The notes under the pieces were generated by a model. That model saw only the letters and a program-made list of their open reading frames with translations. It was not told the DNA's origin and searched no databases. From assembly GCF_003062295.1 (NCBI RefSeq), contig NZ_PYCN01000002.1, forward strand, positions 310,001 to 374,000: 64,000 bases of DNA, given 5' to 3'. This stretch comes from Bradyrhizobium algeriense (GTDB lineage: Bacteria; Pseudomonadota; Alphaproteobacteria; Rhizobiales; Xanthobacteraceae). Position 1 is the first letter of the stretch. Each line of letters opens with the position of its first letter. This document shows positions 26,087-35,274 of this stretch, piece after piece. The translations under genes and the position numbers were made by a program.

Positions 26087-27319
26087 ATGGGCAAGGCATT
26101 CGACGTGATCGTCGTGGGCGCGCGCTGCGCCGGTTCGCCGACCGCGATGTTGCTGGCGCGCAAGGGATACCGGGTGCTGGCGGTCGACCGCGCTTCTTTC
26201 CCGAGCGACACCGTGTCAACGCATCTCGTGCATCCCCCTGCGGTGAATGCGCTATCGCGATGGGGGCTGCTCGACCGGCTGGTGGCGACCGGGTGCCCGC
26301 CGATCCATACCTACTCCTTCGACTTCCGCGCGTTCACCATTGCCGGCGCGCCCGGCACGAACAAGGATCCCGTGGCCTACTGCCCGCGGCGGACCATCCT
26401 CGACAAACTGCTGGTCGACGCCGCTGCCGAATCCCGCGCGGAGATCCGTCAGGGTTTTGTCGTCGAGGAAATCATGATCGAAGGAGAGCGCGTCGTCGGC
26501 ATCAAGGGCCGGTCGAAGCAAGGCGGCAGTGTCACGGAATATGCCGATGTTGTCGTCGGGGCCGACGGCCGGCACTCCCTGCTGAGCGAGGCGGTTCACC
26601 CCGAGCAGTACCGCGAGAAGCCGCCTCTGCTGGCGGGTTACTACAGCTATTGGCGCGGGCTGCCGACCGACGGCCGCTTCGAAACCTTTGTGCGCGACAG
26701 GCGCGCATTTGCAGCAATGCCGACCCATGACGATCTGACGCTCGTCATTGCCGGATGGCCTTACGCAGAGTTTGCGGAAAACAAGAAGGATATCGAGGGC
26801 AATTATTTGAAAGCCATCGAACAGGCGCCGGACTTTGCCAAAAGGCTGCGCAGCGCCACGCGCGAAGCGCCGTTCGCCGGCGCGGCGGTGCCGAACTATT
26901 TCCGCAAGCCTTACGGCCCCGGCTGGGCTCTCGTGGGCGACGCCGGCTATAACAGGGACTTCATAACCGCGCAGGGAATTCTCGATGCCTTTCGGGACGC
27001 CGAACTCTGCGCCGGAGCAATCGACCAATCATTGTCGGGCGCACGGCCATTCGAGGAGGCCATGTGCGAGTACCAGCACACCCGCGACGCGGCGGTCGGG
27101 GCGATGTACGATTTCACCTGCGAACTCGCAACGCTCGAGCCGCCGCCACCCGAGCTGCAACGGATTCTTGAAGCGGTTCACGGCAACCCGGCGGCCATGG
27201 ACGGCTTTGCGCGTCTGAACGCCGGGACGATATCGCCGACGGAGTTTTTTGCGCCCGAGAACGTCGAAGCGATCCTTGCCGCTGCGGCCGCGAGAACGCA
27301 AAGGGCGAGTGCATCGTGA
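26087..27319 (+). CDS. FAD-dependent oxidoreductase/monooxygenase-like
   Basis: 410 residues. The frame opens earlier, but the ATG at 26087 has a perfect AAGGAGG five bases upstream and starts directly with the FAD-binding fold, FDVIVVGARCAGSPTAMLLARKG. Further flavin motifs are VVVGADGRHSLLSEAV and GWALVGDAGYNRDFITAQGI (GD motif). It resembles the PHBH/geranylgeranyl-reductase group of flavoproteins. It is divergent from the AraC regulator and probably controlled by it. The substrate is not identifiable. Confidence 0.88.
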   Translation: MGKAFDVIVVGARCAGSPTAMLLARKGYRVLAVDRASFPSDTVSTHLVHPPAVNALSRWGLLDRLVATGCPPIHTYSFDFRAFTIAGAPGTNKDPVAYCPRRTILDKLLVDAAAESRAEIRQGFVVEEIMIEGERVVGIKGRSKQGGSVTEYADVVVGADGRHSLLSEAVHPEQYREKPPLLAGYYSYWRGLPTDGRFETFVRDRRAFAAMPTHDDLTLVIAGWPYAEFAENKKDIEGNYLKAIEQAPDFAKRLRSATREAPFAGAAVPNYFRKPYGPGWALVGDAGYNRDFITAQGILDAFRDAELCAGAIDQSLSGARPFEEAMCEYQHTRDAAVGAMYDFTCELATLEPPPPELQRILEAVHGNPAAMDGFARLNAGTISPTEFFAPENVEAILAAAAARTQRASAS

Positions 27320-27372
27320 AAGCGTCAGCTTTGCGCTCCTATACTCCGATGGCCACAGCAGAAGAAATCGGC

Positions 27373-30300
27373 TCAATGAAAATCCCGTGACGGCGGCAGG
27401 ATGCGAACGTCGCGCGGGTGGCGGATTTTTTGCGCGGGCGCGTCGACGTGATCGCGGCGGTCGTCGTTGAGCGGCTCGATCAGCGCGGGGCCGGCCGGGA
27501 CGGGATGCTTGCGGCTCGGCGCATCATTGGCGAGGCCGATCAGGTCGTGGGAGCGGTCGAACATCCGCTGCGCCACCAGGTGCGTCACCTGTTCCGGGCT
27601 GCTCTGGATATAGCCCTCGACCAGAATCAGGCGGGCGCCCATCACTTCTTTCCGGTACTGCTCCATCACCTTGGGCCACACCACGATATTGGCGATGCCG
27701 GTCTCGTCCTCCAGCGTCATGAAGACGACGCCCTTGGCGCTGCCCGGCCGCTGCCGCACCAGCACCACGCCGGCGCAACGGATACGGCGCTTGTCGTTTT
27801 TGTGGTTGACGTCCTTGCAGGCGACGACGCGTTCTTTCGTAAACCTCTCGCGCAAAAACTCCATCGGGTGGCCCTTTAGCGACAGCCGCACCGTCTGGTA
27901 GTCGGCGACCACCTGCTCGGGCAGCGGCATCAGAGGCAGCGGCTTGGCGTTCTCGTCGGGCTGCTCGCGCGCGACCGCGGCTTCGAACAGCGGCAGCGGC
28001 ACGTCGTCGGGCAGCCGCCGCACCGCCCACAATGCCGCGCGGCGGTCGAGCCCGATGGAGCGGAAGGCGTCAGCATCGGCCAAGAGAATCAGCGCGCGTT
28101 TTGGCAGGCCGGTGTCGCGGGCGAACTCTTCCAGCGAGGTGAAGGGACGGCGTTTACGGGCGGCGACGATGCGGTCGGCCCAGTCTCGCTCTTTCCCCAC
28201 ATTGTCATTCGCGCTACGTGCCCCCACGATGCGCAAGGGCGCATCGGAGAATGACAGTTGAAGTTGCTTCAGCCGCTCCTCATCCTCATCAACCCAGCTA
28301 AATCCATCGATTTGTCGGAAGCCGAGTCTTACCGCGCAGTATTTTCCCTCCCCCTCCTCCAGCGTGTTCTGCGCAAAACTAAAGGACACATCGATCTCGC
28401 GTACCTCGACGCCGTTGGTGCGGGCGTCGCCGACGATCTGCGCCGGCGCGTAAAAGCCCATCGGCTGCGAATTGAGCAAGCCGCAGCAGAACGCATCCGG
28501 GTGATAATACTTCAGCCATGACGAGATATAGACGAGCTGCGCAAAACTCGCGGCGTGGCTTTCCGGAAAGCCGTAAGAGCCAAAACCCTTGATCTGGTCG
28601 AAACAGCCTTTGGCGAATTCGGGATCGTAGCCGCGCGCGATCATGTTGCCGATAAGCTTGGTCTCGTACGTGCCGATGGTGCCGAGGTTGCGGAAGGTCG
28701 CCATCGAACGGCGCAAGCCATTGGCCTCCTCAGAGGTGAACCTGGCCGCCTCGATTGCGATCCGCATCGCCTGTTCCTGAAACAAGGGCACGCCGAGCGT
28801 CTTGTGCAGCACGCGATACAGTTCATCCGCCGGGCCATGGTCGGGTGATGGTGACGGATAGCTCACCTTTTCCTGGCCGTTTCGCCGCCGCAGATAGGGA
28901 TGCACCATGTCGCCCTGGATCGGCCCCGGGCGCACGATCGCCACTTCAATGACGAGATCGTAGAAAGTGCGCGGTTTCAGGCGCGGCAGCATGTTCATCT
29001 GCGCGCGGCTCTCGACCTGGAATACGCCGAGCGATTCACCGCGGCACAGCATGTCGTAGACCTTTTCGTCGTCCTGCTCGACGCTCGCGAGTTCCCAGCG
29101 CTGGCCCTTGTGGTCGGCAATCAGATCAAAACATTTGCGGATGCAGGTCAGCATGCCCAGCGCCAGCACGTCGACCTTCATCATGCTGAGCGCGTCGACG
29201 TCGTCCTTGTCCCATTCGATGAAGGTGCGGTCATCCATCGCGGCATTGCCGATCGGCACATAGGTATCGAGCCGGTCCTGCGTCAGCACATAGCCGCCGA
29301 CATGCTGCGACAGATGGCGGGGAAACTCGATCAGCTCGGTGGCGAGTTCGACCGCGAGTTCGACCATCGCATTGGCAGGGTCCAGCCCGGCCTGGCGGAC
29401 CTGCATCTCGTTGAGGCCCTTGCCCCAGCTTCCCCACACCGTATCGGCAAGCGCCGCGGTGACATCCTCCGTCAACCCCAGCGCCTTGCCGACGTCGCGG
29501 ATCGCGCTGCGTGGACGATAGTGGATGACGGTGGCGATGATCGCGGCGCGGTGGCGGCCGTAGCGGCGGTAGACATATTGCATCACCTCCTCGCGCCGCG
29601 AATGTTCGAAATCGACGTCGATGTCGGGCGGTTCCAGTCGCTCCTTGGAGATGAAGCGCTCGAACAACAGATCGACCTTGGTCGGATCGACCGAGGTGAT
29701 GCCGAGCACGTAGCAGACGGCGGAGTTCGCCGCCGAGCCCCTGCCCTGGCACAGGATGTTCTGGCTGCGCGCATAATGGACGATGTCGTGCACGGTGAGA
29801 AAATAATGCGCGTATTTGAGCTCGGCGATCAGCGCGAGTTCTTTCCGCAGGGTGGCGCGCAGCGTGGCGGAGATTTCACCGCCGAAATATTTGTCGACAC
29901 CAGCCCAGGTCAGGTCCTCCAGATGCTGCTGCGCGGTCTTGCCCGGCGGCACCGGCTCGTCCGGATACTGGTATTTGAGCTGGTTGAGCGAAAACGAAAT
30001 GCGCTTGGCAAAGCGCATGGTTTCCGCGATGGCCTCGGGCAGGTCGCGAAACAGCCGCGCCATTTCGTAGGGAGGCTTCAGGTATCGCTCGGCATTGGCT
30101 TCCAGCCGCCTGCCGATCGCGTCGATGGTGGTCTTCTCTCTGATACAGGTGAGCACGTCCTGTAAGCGACGGCGGGCGGGATGGTGGTACAGCACCTCGT
30201 TGGTCGCCAGCAGCGGGACTTTTGCGGCGAGCGCCAGCCGATGTAGCTGCGCAAGACGCCGCCTGTCGTCGCCGCGGTAAAGCAGGCTCGCGGCAAGCCA

Positions 30301-30789
30301 GACACCGTCGGCGCGGCTGTTCTTCAGACGCGCCAGAATTGTTTGCGCGTTCGCGGCGTCGAAGCGGTGCGGCAGCGCCAGCACCAGAAGCTGGCCCTCG
30401 GCGAATTTCAGCAGGTCATCGAACCTCAGATGACACTCGCCCTTCTCGATCCGCGTGACGTCGTCGCCGCGCTTGCCGCGGGTCAGCAACTGGCAGAGCC
30501 GGCCATAGGCGGCGCGATCGCGCGGATAGACCAGAATATCGGGCGTGCCGTCGATAAAGACGAGGCGCGCGCCGATCAGGAGCTTTGGCTTGTGCGTGAC
30601 CTCGGGATTATCGAGTTCCTTGTAAGCGCGCACCACGCCGGCCAGCGTGTTGTGGTCGGCAATCCCGATCGCGGGAATGCCGAGTTCGCTGGCCTGATGC
30701 ACATAGGCGCGCGGATCGGAGCCGCCGCGCAGGAACGAGAAATTGGTGGTGATGCCGATTTCGGCATAATTGTCGAAGGAGCTTTTCAT
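27373..30789 (-). CDS. dnaE2: Error-prone DNA polymerase III alpha, DnaE2
   Basis: 1138 residues from the ATG at 30789, which overlaps the imuB stop as ATGA. An N-terminal PHP domain (ITTNFSFLRGGSDPRAYVHQ; IGIADHNTLAGVVRAY) precedes the C-family polymerase core with GRGSAANSAVCYVLGI and the catalytic acidic motif PPDIDVDFEHSRREEVM. An OB-fold segment (GVVLVRQRPGSAKGVVFMTLED) lies near the C-terminus, and the end, PLNDDRRDHVDAPAQKIRHP, is typical of DnaE2. It is the translesion polymerase of the SOS mutasome with ImuA and ImuB. It is the last gene of the imuA-imuB-dnaE2 operon under the LexA box at 33119. Confidence 0.97.
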   Translation of the reverse strand: MKSSFDNYAEIGITTNFSFLRGGSDPRAYVHQASELGIPAIGIADHNTLAGVVRAYKELDNPEVTHKPKLLIGARLVFIDGTPDILVYPRDRAAYGRLCQLLTRGKRGDDVTRIEKGECHLRFDDLLKFAEGQLLVLALPHRFDAANAQTILARLKNSRADGVWLAASLLYRGDDRRRLAQLHRLALAAKVPLLATNEVLYHHPARRRLQDVLTCIREKTTIDAIGRRLEANAERYLKPPYEMARLFRDLPEAIAETMRFAKRISFSLNQLKYQYPDEPVPPGKTAQQHLEDLTWAGVDKYFGGEISATLRATLRKELALIAELKYAHYFLTVHDIVHYARSQNILCQGRGSAANSAVCYVLGITSVDPTKVDLLFERFISKERLEPPDIDVDFEHSRREEVMQYVYRRYGRHRAAIIATVIHYRPRSAIRDVGKALGLTEDVTAALADTVWGSWGKGLNEMQVRQAGLDPANAMVELAVELATELIEFPRHLSQHVGGYVLTQDRLDTYVPIGNAAMDDRTFIEWDKDDVDALSMMKVDVLALGMLTCIRKCFDLIADHKGQRWELASVEQDDEKVYDMLCRGESLGVFQVESRAQMNMLPRLKPRTFYDLVIEVAIVRPGPIQGDMVHPYLRRRNGQEKVSYPSPSPDHGPADELYRVLHKTLGVPLFQEQAMRIAIEAARFTSEEANGLRRSMATFRNLGTIGTYETKLIGNMIARGYDPEFAKGCFDQIKGFGSYGFPESHAASFAQLVYISSWLKYYHPDAFCCGLLNSQPMGFYAPAQIVGDARTNGVEVREIDVSFSFAQNTLEEGEGKYCAVRLGFRQIDGFSWVDEDEERLKQLQLSFSDAPLRIVGARSANDNVGKERDWADRIVAARKRRPFTSLEEFARDTGLPKRALILLADADAFRSIGLDRRAALWAVRRLPDDVPLPLFEAAVAREQPDENAKPLPLMPLPEQVVADYQTVRLSLKGHPMEFLRERFTKERVVACKDVNHKNDKRRIRCAGVVLVRQRPGSAKGVVFMTLEDETGIANIVVWPKVMEQYRKEVMGARLILVEGYIQSSPEQVTHLVAQRMFDRSHDLIGLANDAPSRKHPVPAGPALIEPLNDDRRDHVDAPAQKIRHPRDVRILPPSRDFH

Positions 30790-32369
30790 GCGAACAGCCC
30801 ATGCACGAACCACCTGACCGGCGCGGGCTCGCCTTCCAGTTCGCTTTCATAGAGCCCGTCGCGAAAGATCCAGAAACGAAGCCCCGCTTCATCCTCGATG
30901 CGGAAATAATCCCGCGTCGGCCCATCGCCGTTCTGCTTCCACCATTCCATGGCGATGCGTTCGGGCCCCTCCACCCGCACCACCGCATGCGTCACGCGCC
31001 GCCAGGTGAACTGATGCGGCGGGCCGTCCGGCACGGTTGCAAACGGCACGTTGATGGGCTCCGGCCTGTCGAACAGCCGCAACGGCCGCAGCGGCGGCTC
31101 GCTTTCGATGCGCTCGGGCCAGGCGGCCTGCGCAGCCGTCGCCAGATGATGCTGCGCTGTTACGGCCAACACGGCGCGCTCTGGGATGTGGGTATCCTGC
31201 GGCAGATGCACGACCACGCGTTTGCCCCCGATGCGCGCAGCGATGCGGTCGATCAGCGCGGCCAGCTCGTCATTGTCATGCACGTTGGCGTCGAGGTCGC
31301 GCTGCTGCTGCACCACGATTTCGGTGCGGCTGGCGGACAGGCGAATGAGATCGAAGCCGAAGCCGGGATCGAGGGGATCGTTGAGCGCATCGAGCCGCTC
31401 GCGAAACAGGCGGTCGATCATATCAGCTTTTGTCACCGGACGGCCGGTATCGACCGGGATCGTGCGCACCGCCCCGTCGGTGCGGAAAAAACTTGCTTCC
31501 AGTCGCCGCGCGCCCTTGCCCTGCTTGTCCATCGCCGTGACCAGCATGGCAGCGAGCGCGGACAGGTTCATCGCGATCACGGTGTCGGTGGCGACCGGTT
31601 CGGGAAAGCGTTTTTCGACGATGTAATCCGGCAGCGGTTTGCGGGGACTGATCGGCGCATCGCCCTCGCCCAGCGCCTGTTCCAGCAGCGTAGTAAAACC
31701 TGCGCCGAAGCGCGCCGTGATCTCGTGACGCCCGCGCGAGGCGACGTCGCCGATGGTCTTCAGGCCCGCGCGGCGCAGGCCGCCGGTGATGGCGTCACCG
31801 GCGCCGAGCGCTGATACCGGCAATGGGCCGACGGCCTCGGCCTCCTCGCCATCGGCAACGATCTTTCCGGAAGTCTGGCGCGTCAGCGTCCGGGCGCAGA
31901 TCGCGGTGTTCGCGATCGCGGCGCTGACGGCAAAGCCGCGACGGCTCAGCGCGCCGCATACGATCTGCAGCAGCGCACGCTCGCCGCCGAACAGATGGGC
32001 GCAGCCGGTGATGTCGAGATAGAGCCCATGCGGCAGATCGAGCGCCACCAGCGGAGTGAAGCGGTCGCACCAGTCGGCGATGTCTTCGAGCGTCTTGCGA
32101 TCGGCGACCTCGTCGGCGTCGAACACCGTCAGTTCAGGGCAGATCGCGCGGGCATTGGCGAGCGGCAGGCCGATCGAGAGGCCGGCGTGTACGGCCAACT
32201 CATCAAGCGCATAAATCAGAATGGCGTTATGCTGCTTGGCAACGACGACGCTGGGGGTTTTATCCAGCGCGTCGCCGCTGCCCGAAAGCTTGCGCTTGAT
32301 GCGGTCGATGGGCAGGCGTGGCAGCCACAGGCTGAGGATACGTCGCCGGTTCTCTGAAAAGGCACTCAT
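30786..32369 (-). CDS. imuB: ImuB, catalytically inactive Y-family polymerase homologue
   Basis: 527 residues from the ATG at 32369. It keeps the Y-family outline but lacks the polymerase carboxylates: the first strand reads LSLWLPRLPIDRIKR, where DinB has an Asp, and the usual SIDE motif is replaced by ALDLPHG. A likely beta-clamp-binding motif, PLRLF, lies near residue 430. ImuB is the hub that joins DnaE2, ImuA and the clamp. The start lies inside imuA (110-nt overlap, 32260-32369), and the stop overlaps the dnaE2 start by 4 nt, so expression of the three is tightly coupled. Confidence 0.95.
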   Translation of the reverse strand: MSAFSENRRRILSLWLPRLPIDRIKRKLSGSGDALDKTPSVVVAKQHNAILIYALDELAVHAGLSIGLPLANARAICPELTVFDADEVADRKTLEDIADWCDRFTPLVALDLPHGLYLDITGCAHLFGGERALLQIVCGALSRRGFAVSAAIANTAICARTLTRQTSGKIVADGEEAEAVGPLPVSALGAGDAITGGLRRAGLKTIGDVASRGRHEITARFGAGFTTLLEQALGEGDAPISPRKPLPDYIVEKRFPEPVATDTVIAMNLSALAAMLVTAMDKQGKGARRLEASFFRTDGAVRTIPVDTGRPVTKADMIDRLFRERLDALNDPLDPGFGFDLIRLSASRTEIVVQQQRDLDANVHDNDELAALIDRIAARIGGKRVVVHLPQDTHIPERAVLAVTAQHHLATAAQAAWPERIESEPPLRPLRLFDRPEPINVPFATVPDGPPHQFTWRRVTHAVVRVEGPERIAMEWWKQNGDGPTRDYFRIEDEAGLRFWIFRDGLYESELEGEPAPVRWFVHGLFA

Positions 32370-33054
32370 CACATTTCCATTCCATGATCCAGCGGCCGAC
32401 CGGGCCATGACGGTTACGAACCAGCTGCGCGTCGAAGACGGGCGCGCCCCAAGCGTGCCAGGGAGCCAAAGGCGGCGAATGCGCCGCGCGCACGATCCAT
32501 CGGGTCTCCGCCGTCGAGGGCCGCGGCTCCGCCGCCATCCGCAGCAGCAATGCGGTGACGCCGGAGGCTGCCGCGGCCAGTGTGAGTTTGCGGCTGGCGA
32601 CGAGATCGAGCTGGCGGGCCTGCCCCCAGACTTCCAGCACGACGGCGCCGAGCGCATCGCAGGCCAGCGCGTCGGCGGCGGTCCGCAACGCGGCGTCGGT
32701 GTCCGGCGCGCGCACGGTCACGAGCAGCCGCGGATCGAGACCCAACTCGCGAAGCCCGTTCATCGACAGCGCGCCGGATTCAATTTCCGAAAAATCCTGC
32801 CGCACCCAGACCAGCGGCCGGCGCGGCGACACTCTTCCCGCGAGGCCAGCGATGAACCCCGTGGCCGCCGCGCTCTGATGGCCCTCGGCGAACACTTCAT
32901 GCACCGCTGCGACTGCAAGACCGCCGCACAGCGTCGTATCCGCGGCCGCATGGCCAAGCGCGACCTTGTTGAGGTCATGCGCATCGCCATGCGTCTCGAT
33001 CCGCTCGATGCTCCCGCGCAAATTCGCAAGCGTGCTTGTGCGTGCGGTGCTCAT
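32260..33054 (-). CDS. imuA: ImuA, RecA-like SOS mutagenesis protein
   Basis: 264 residues with a diverged RecA/SulA-like fold (VHEVFAEGHQSAAATGFIAGLAG; RPLVWVRQDFSEIESG) and the ImuA C-terminal signature RNRHGPVGRWIMEW with a Cys pair (CDEC) just behind it. GAGGAG lies about seven bases before the ATG at 33054. First gene of the imuA-imuB-dnaE2 operon; the LexA box starts 65 nt upstream. The last 110 nt overlap imuB, and both proteins read as real in the overlap because the conserved ImuA tail comes just before it. Role: helper of ImuB/DnaE2 translesion synthesis. Confidence 0.95.
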   Translation of the reverse strand: MSTARTSTLANLRGSIERIETHGDAHDLNKVALGHAAADTTLCGGLAVAAVHEVFAEGHQSAAATGFIAGLAGRVSPRRPLVWVRQDFSEIESGALSMNGLRELGLDPRLLVTVRAPDTDAALRTAADALACDALGAVVLEVWGQARQLDLVASRKLTLAAAASGVTALLLRMAAEPRPSTAETRWIVRAAHSPPLAPWHAWGAPVFDAQLVRNRHGPVGRWIMEWKCDECLFREPATYPQPVAATPAHRPHQAQAFGQRRRAG

Positions 33055-33118
33055 GCGCCGCTCCTCAGAAATTTTGGCCTTACCGCTTTTTCCTAGTGAA
33101 CCCGCGGCTGGCTCATTT

Positions 33119-33133
33119 GTTCATGATATGTTC
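33119..33133. promoter_or_regulatory. LexA (SOS) box, GTTC-N7-GTTC
   Basis: GTTC at 33119-33122 and GTTC at 33130-33133 are separated by ATGATAT. This is the alphaproteobacterial LexA direct repeat (GAAC-N7-GAAC when read toward imuA). It lies 65 nt from the imuA start and 223 nt from the udgX-like start, so it may control both directions. Confidence 0.9.
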
Positions 33134-33215
33134 TAATATAAAGCTAACCAGCCCGGCAGAGTCAATCGGGATCGACGCCTTGGCGATTCATGAATGGAAT
33201 CAAAGGGATTCAACG

Positions 33216-33338
33216 ATGGCCGTGCAACGTAAGCTGGAAATCCTGGCGGATGCCAACCCCGCACGCGGCATCCCGAGAAGAAAGGCGCTGCCGAGCACTT
33301 GCGAGCCTCGAAGGATGACAGGAACGCGGCCAAGCTGA
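33216..33338 (+). pseudogene. Possible N-terminal remnant of a DNA-repair radical-SAM gene
   Basis: A 40-codon ORF begins MAVQRKLEILADA. As I remember it, that closely resembles the start of the radical-SAM protein usually found next to DUF4130/UdgX genes (TIGR03916 type, which begins with a QxKLEILADAAKYDA-like segment). After LADA the similarity stops and the frame ends at 33338, 17 nt before the udgX-like start. The expected radical-SAM gene is missing from this spot, so a large internal deletion would explain the fragment. Based on memory of the family, not an alignment. Confidence 0.45.
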
Positions 33339-33355
33339 GTACGTGGAGTAAGCAA

Positions 33356-34735
33356 ATGCACCACATCACCCTCGACAGCGAAACCGATTTCGATGGCTGG
33401 CGGAAAGCCGCCCGCGCACTGGCACTGGGCGATGTAAAACCCTCCGATGTGAGCTGGCGCGTGGCGGGCGATGCGCCCGAACCGTTCGAGCCGGCGGCGG
33501 CGCCGCTCGAGCCGCCACATGGCACGTTCAACGTACCTGCCAAATTCGTTGAACTGGCTGAAGTCGCGGTCCTGCACCGCAACCCTGAGCGGTTTGCCCT
33601 GCTCTACCGTCTGCTGTGTCGGTTGCGAATTCATCATGACCTGCTTGAACTCGCAACCGATCTTGACGTGGCCGAGGTCGCCGCGATGGCAAAGGCCGTG
33701 CGCCGCGACGAGCACAAGATGCACGCCTTTGTCCGCTTCCGCGAAATCGGCCGCGAGCACAAATCGCACTTCGTCGCCTGGTTCGAGCCGGAGCATCATA
33801 TCGTCGAACTGGCCGCGCCGTTCTTCGCGCGGCGCTTCGCCGACATGCCCTGGTCGATCCTGACGCCTGACGTCTGCGCGCATTGGGACGGCCATGCCGT
33901 CTCGATCACACCCGGCGTCGCCAAGAGCGAAGCTCCGACCGCGGATCGGCTGGAGGAAACCTGGCGGAGTTATTACGCCAGCATTTTCAATCCGGCCCGG
34001 CCGAAAGTGCAGGCGATGGGTAAGGAGACGCCACGGAAATGCTGGCGGAACCTGCCGGAGGCCTCGTTGATTAACTCCCTGAAACCACCCAAAGCAAACG
34101 ACACGGCGAGCGAAATGGCCCGCAAACAGGCTGACGATATTGAGATGCTGCGCGAGGAAGCCGCCGATTGCCGCGCCTGTCATCTCTACAAGGATGCGAC
34201 GCAGACCGTGTTCGGCGAAGGCCGGCAAACAGCGCGGATCATGCTGGTCGGCGAGCAGCCCGGCGACAAGGAAGACCTCGCCGGAAAACCGTTCGTCGGG
34301 CCCGCGGGACAAATGCTCGACCGCGCGCTGGAAGAGGCCGGGATCGACCGCCGCACGGTCTACGTCACCAATGCGGTCAAGCATTTCAAGTTCGTGCCGC
34401 GCGGAAAGATCCGACTGCACCAGAAGCCGAATACGCCGGAGATCAAGGCGTGCCGGCAATGGTACGAACGGGAACTGGCCGCGATCAAACCCGAGTTGGT
34501 GGTGGCAATGGGCGCTACCGCAGCGCAAAGTGTGTTCGGGAAAATTACCCCGATCAACAAGAACCGCGGCCGCCCGATCGATCTCGACGACGGCACCAGG
34601 GCGCTGGTGACGGTGCACCCGTCCTATCTGTTGCGATTGCCGGACGCCGAGGCCAAGGCGCGGGAATACCGGCGCTTCGTCCAGGACCTCAAAATAGCCG
34701 CCGACGTGCTGCGAAAATCAGCACATGCGGCCTGA
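33356..34735 (+). CDS. udgX: UdgX-type uracil-DNA protein fused to DUF4130
   Basis: 459 residues from the ATG at 33356 (GGAG seven bases upstream). Residues 1-215 form a DUF4130 domain (TIGR03915, probable DNA metabolism). Residues 265-459 are a family-4/UdgX uracil-DNA glycosylase: Fe-S cysteines C272/C275 (DCRACHLY), water-binding GEQPGDKED (299-307), the UdgX-specific loop GKIRLHQKP with H355, which in UdgX bonds covalently to the uracil-site sugar, and HPSYLLR (421-427). It would capture or process uracil in DNA. It lies divergent from the SOS cassette with the LexA box in between. Confidence 0.9.
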   Translation: MHHITLDSETDFDGWRKAARALALGDVKPSDVSWRVAGDAPEPFEPAAAPLEPPHGTFNVPAKFVELAEVAVLHRNPERFALLYRLLCRLRIHHDLLELATDLDVAEVAAMAKAVRRDEHKMHAFVRFREIGREHKSHFVAWFEPEHHIVELAAPFFARRFADMPWSILTPDVCAHWDGHAVSITPGVAKSEAPTADRLEETWRSYYASIFNPARPKVQAMGKETPRKCWRNLPEASLINSLKPPKANDTASEMARKQADDIEMLREEAADCRACHLYKDATQTVFGEGRQTARIMLVGEQPGDKEDLAGKPFVGPAGQMLDRALEEAGIDRRTVYVTNAVKHFKFVPRGKIRLHQKPNTPEIKACRQWYERELAAIKPELVVAMGATAAQSVFGKITPINKNRGRPIDLDDGTRALVTVHPSYLLRLPDAEAKAREYRRFVQDLKIAADVLRKSAHAA

Positions 34736-35274
34736 ATTCCGCCAATCCGGCAGCCGCAATTACTGGTGAAATATAACGGGAAAAATTGACAATTCCATCT
34801 GCAACCATTAATTGATAGAAGACACAATCGCATTCTCAAGGGAATGTGGGACGTCTGGTCACGCCATGACGCTCCCATACGGTCGACGCGCTGCGCGGTC
34901 CACTTCAGCCCCGGCGCCGTGCAGCGCGCGACCCACTCTTCCGCCGCGAAGCCGACCATACGAGAGGCGACGGCATAGAGGAAACGGTGAGAGGTAGCGG
35001 CGCGCAATCCCTCGGCCGCACGCGACCGGAATAGTTCAATCCGCATTGATTCAACCCGCATTGATAAGGACGGGAACTGCGTCATCGCGCGGCACCGCCT
35101 CGCCAATGGCCCAACGATTCCAAGGAGAAGCATCCGGCGCCAAGGCATTCGCCCGCGCCGACGCGCCTTGCATCGTCTGCCCCCAGGCCGAGCCAATCGC
35201 TGCCTGTCATCCAACCTTCAAGTCCCTCAGTCAAAAATGCTCCCTCAGTCAGTTTATTTCGGCGGGGTGTCAGA
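34736..35274. other. 539-nt non-coding stretch before the phosphate transporter gene
   Basis: No ORF here looks real. Two things stand out near the 3' end. CTGTCAT at 35204-35210, followed four bases later by CCTTCAA, is a partial match to a PhoB box (two CTGTCAT half-sites spaced by 4). The 11-mer TCCCTCAGTCA occurs twice, at 35223-35233 and 35241-35251. Both lie 25-75 nt upstream of the transporter start and could be regulatory. The first 300 nt hold nothing I can name. Confidence 0.4.

Noticed and set aside
34624..35214. A 196-codon minus-strand open frame before the pit gene.
   Set aside because: It overlaps the end of the udgX gene, shows no domain, has Arg/Cys-rich composition typical of chance frames and lacks a Shine-Dalgarno.
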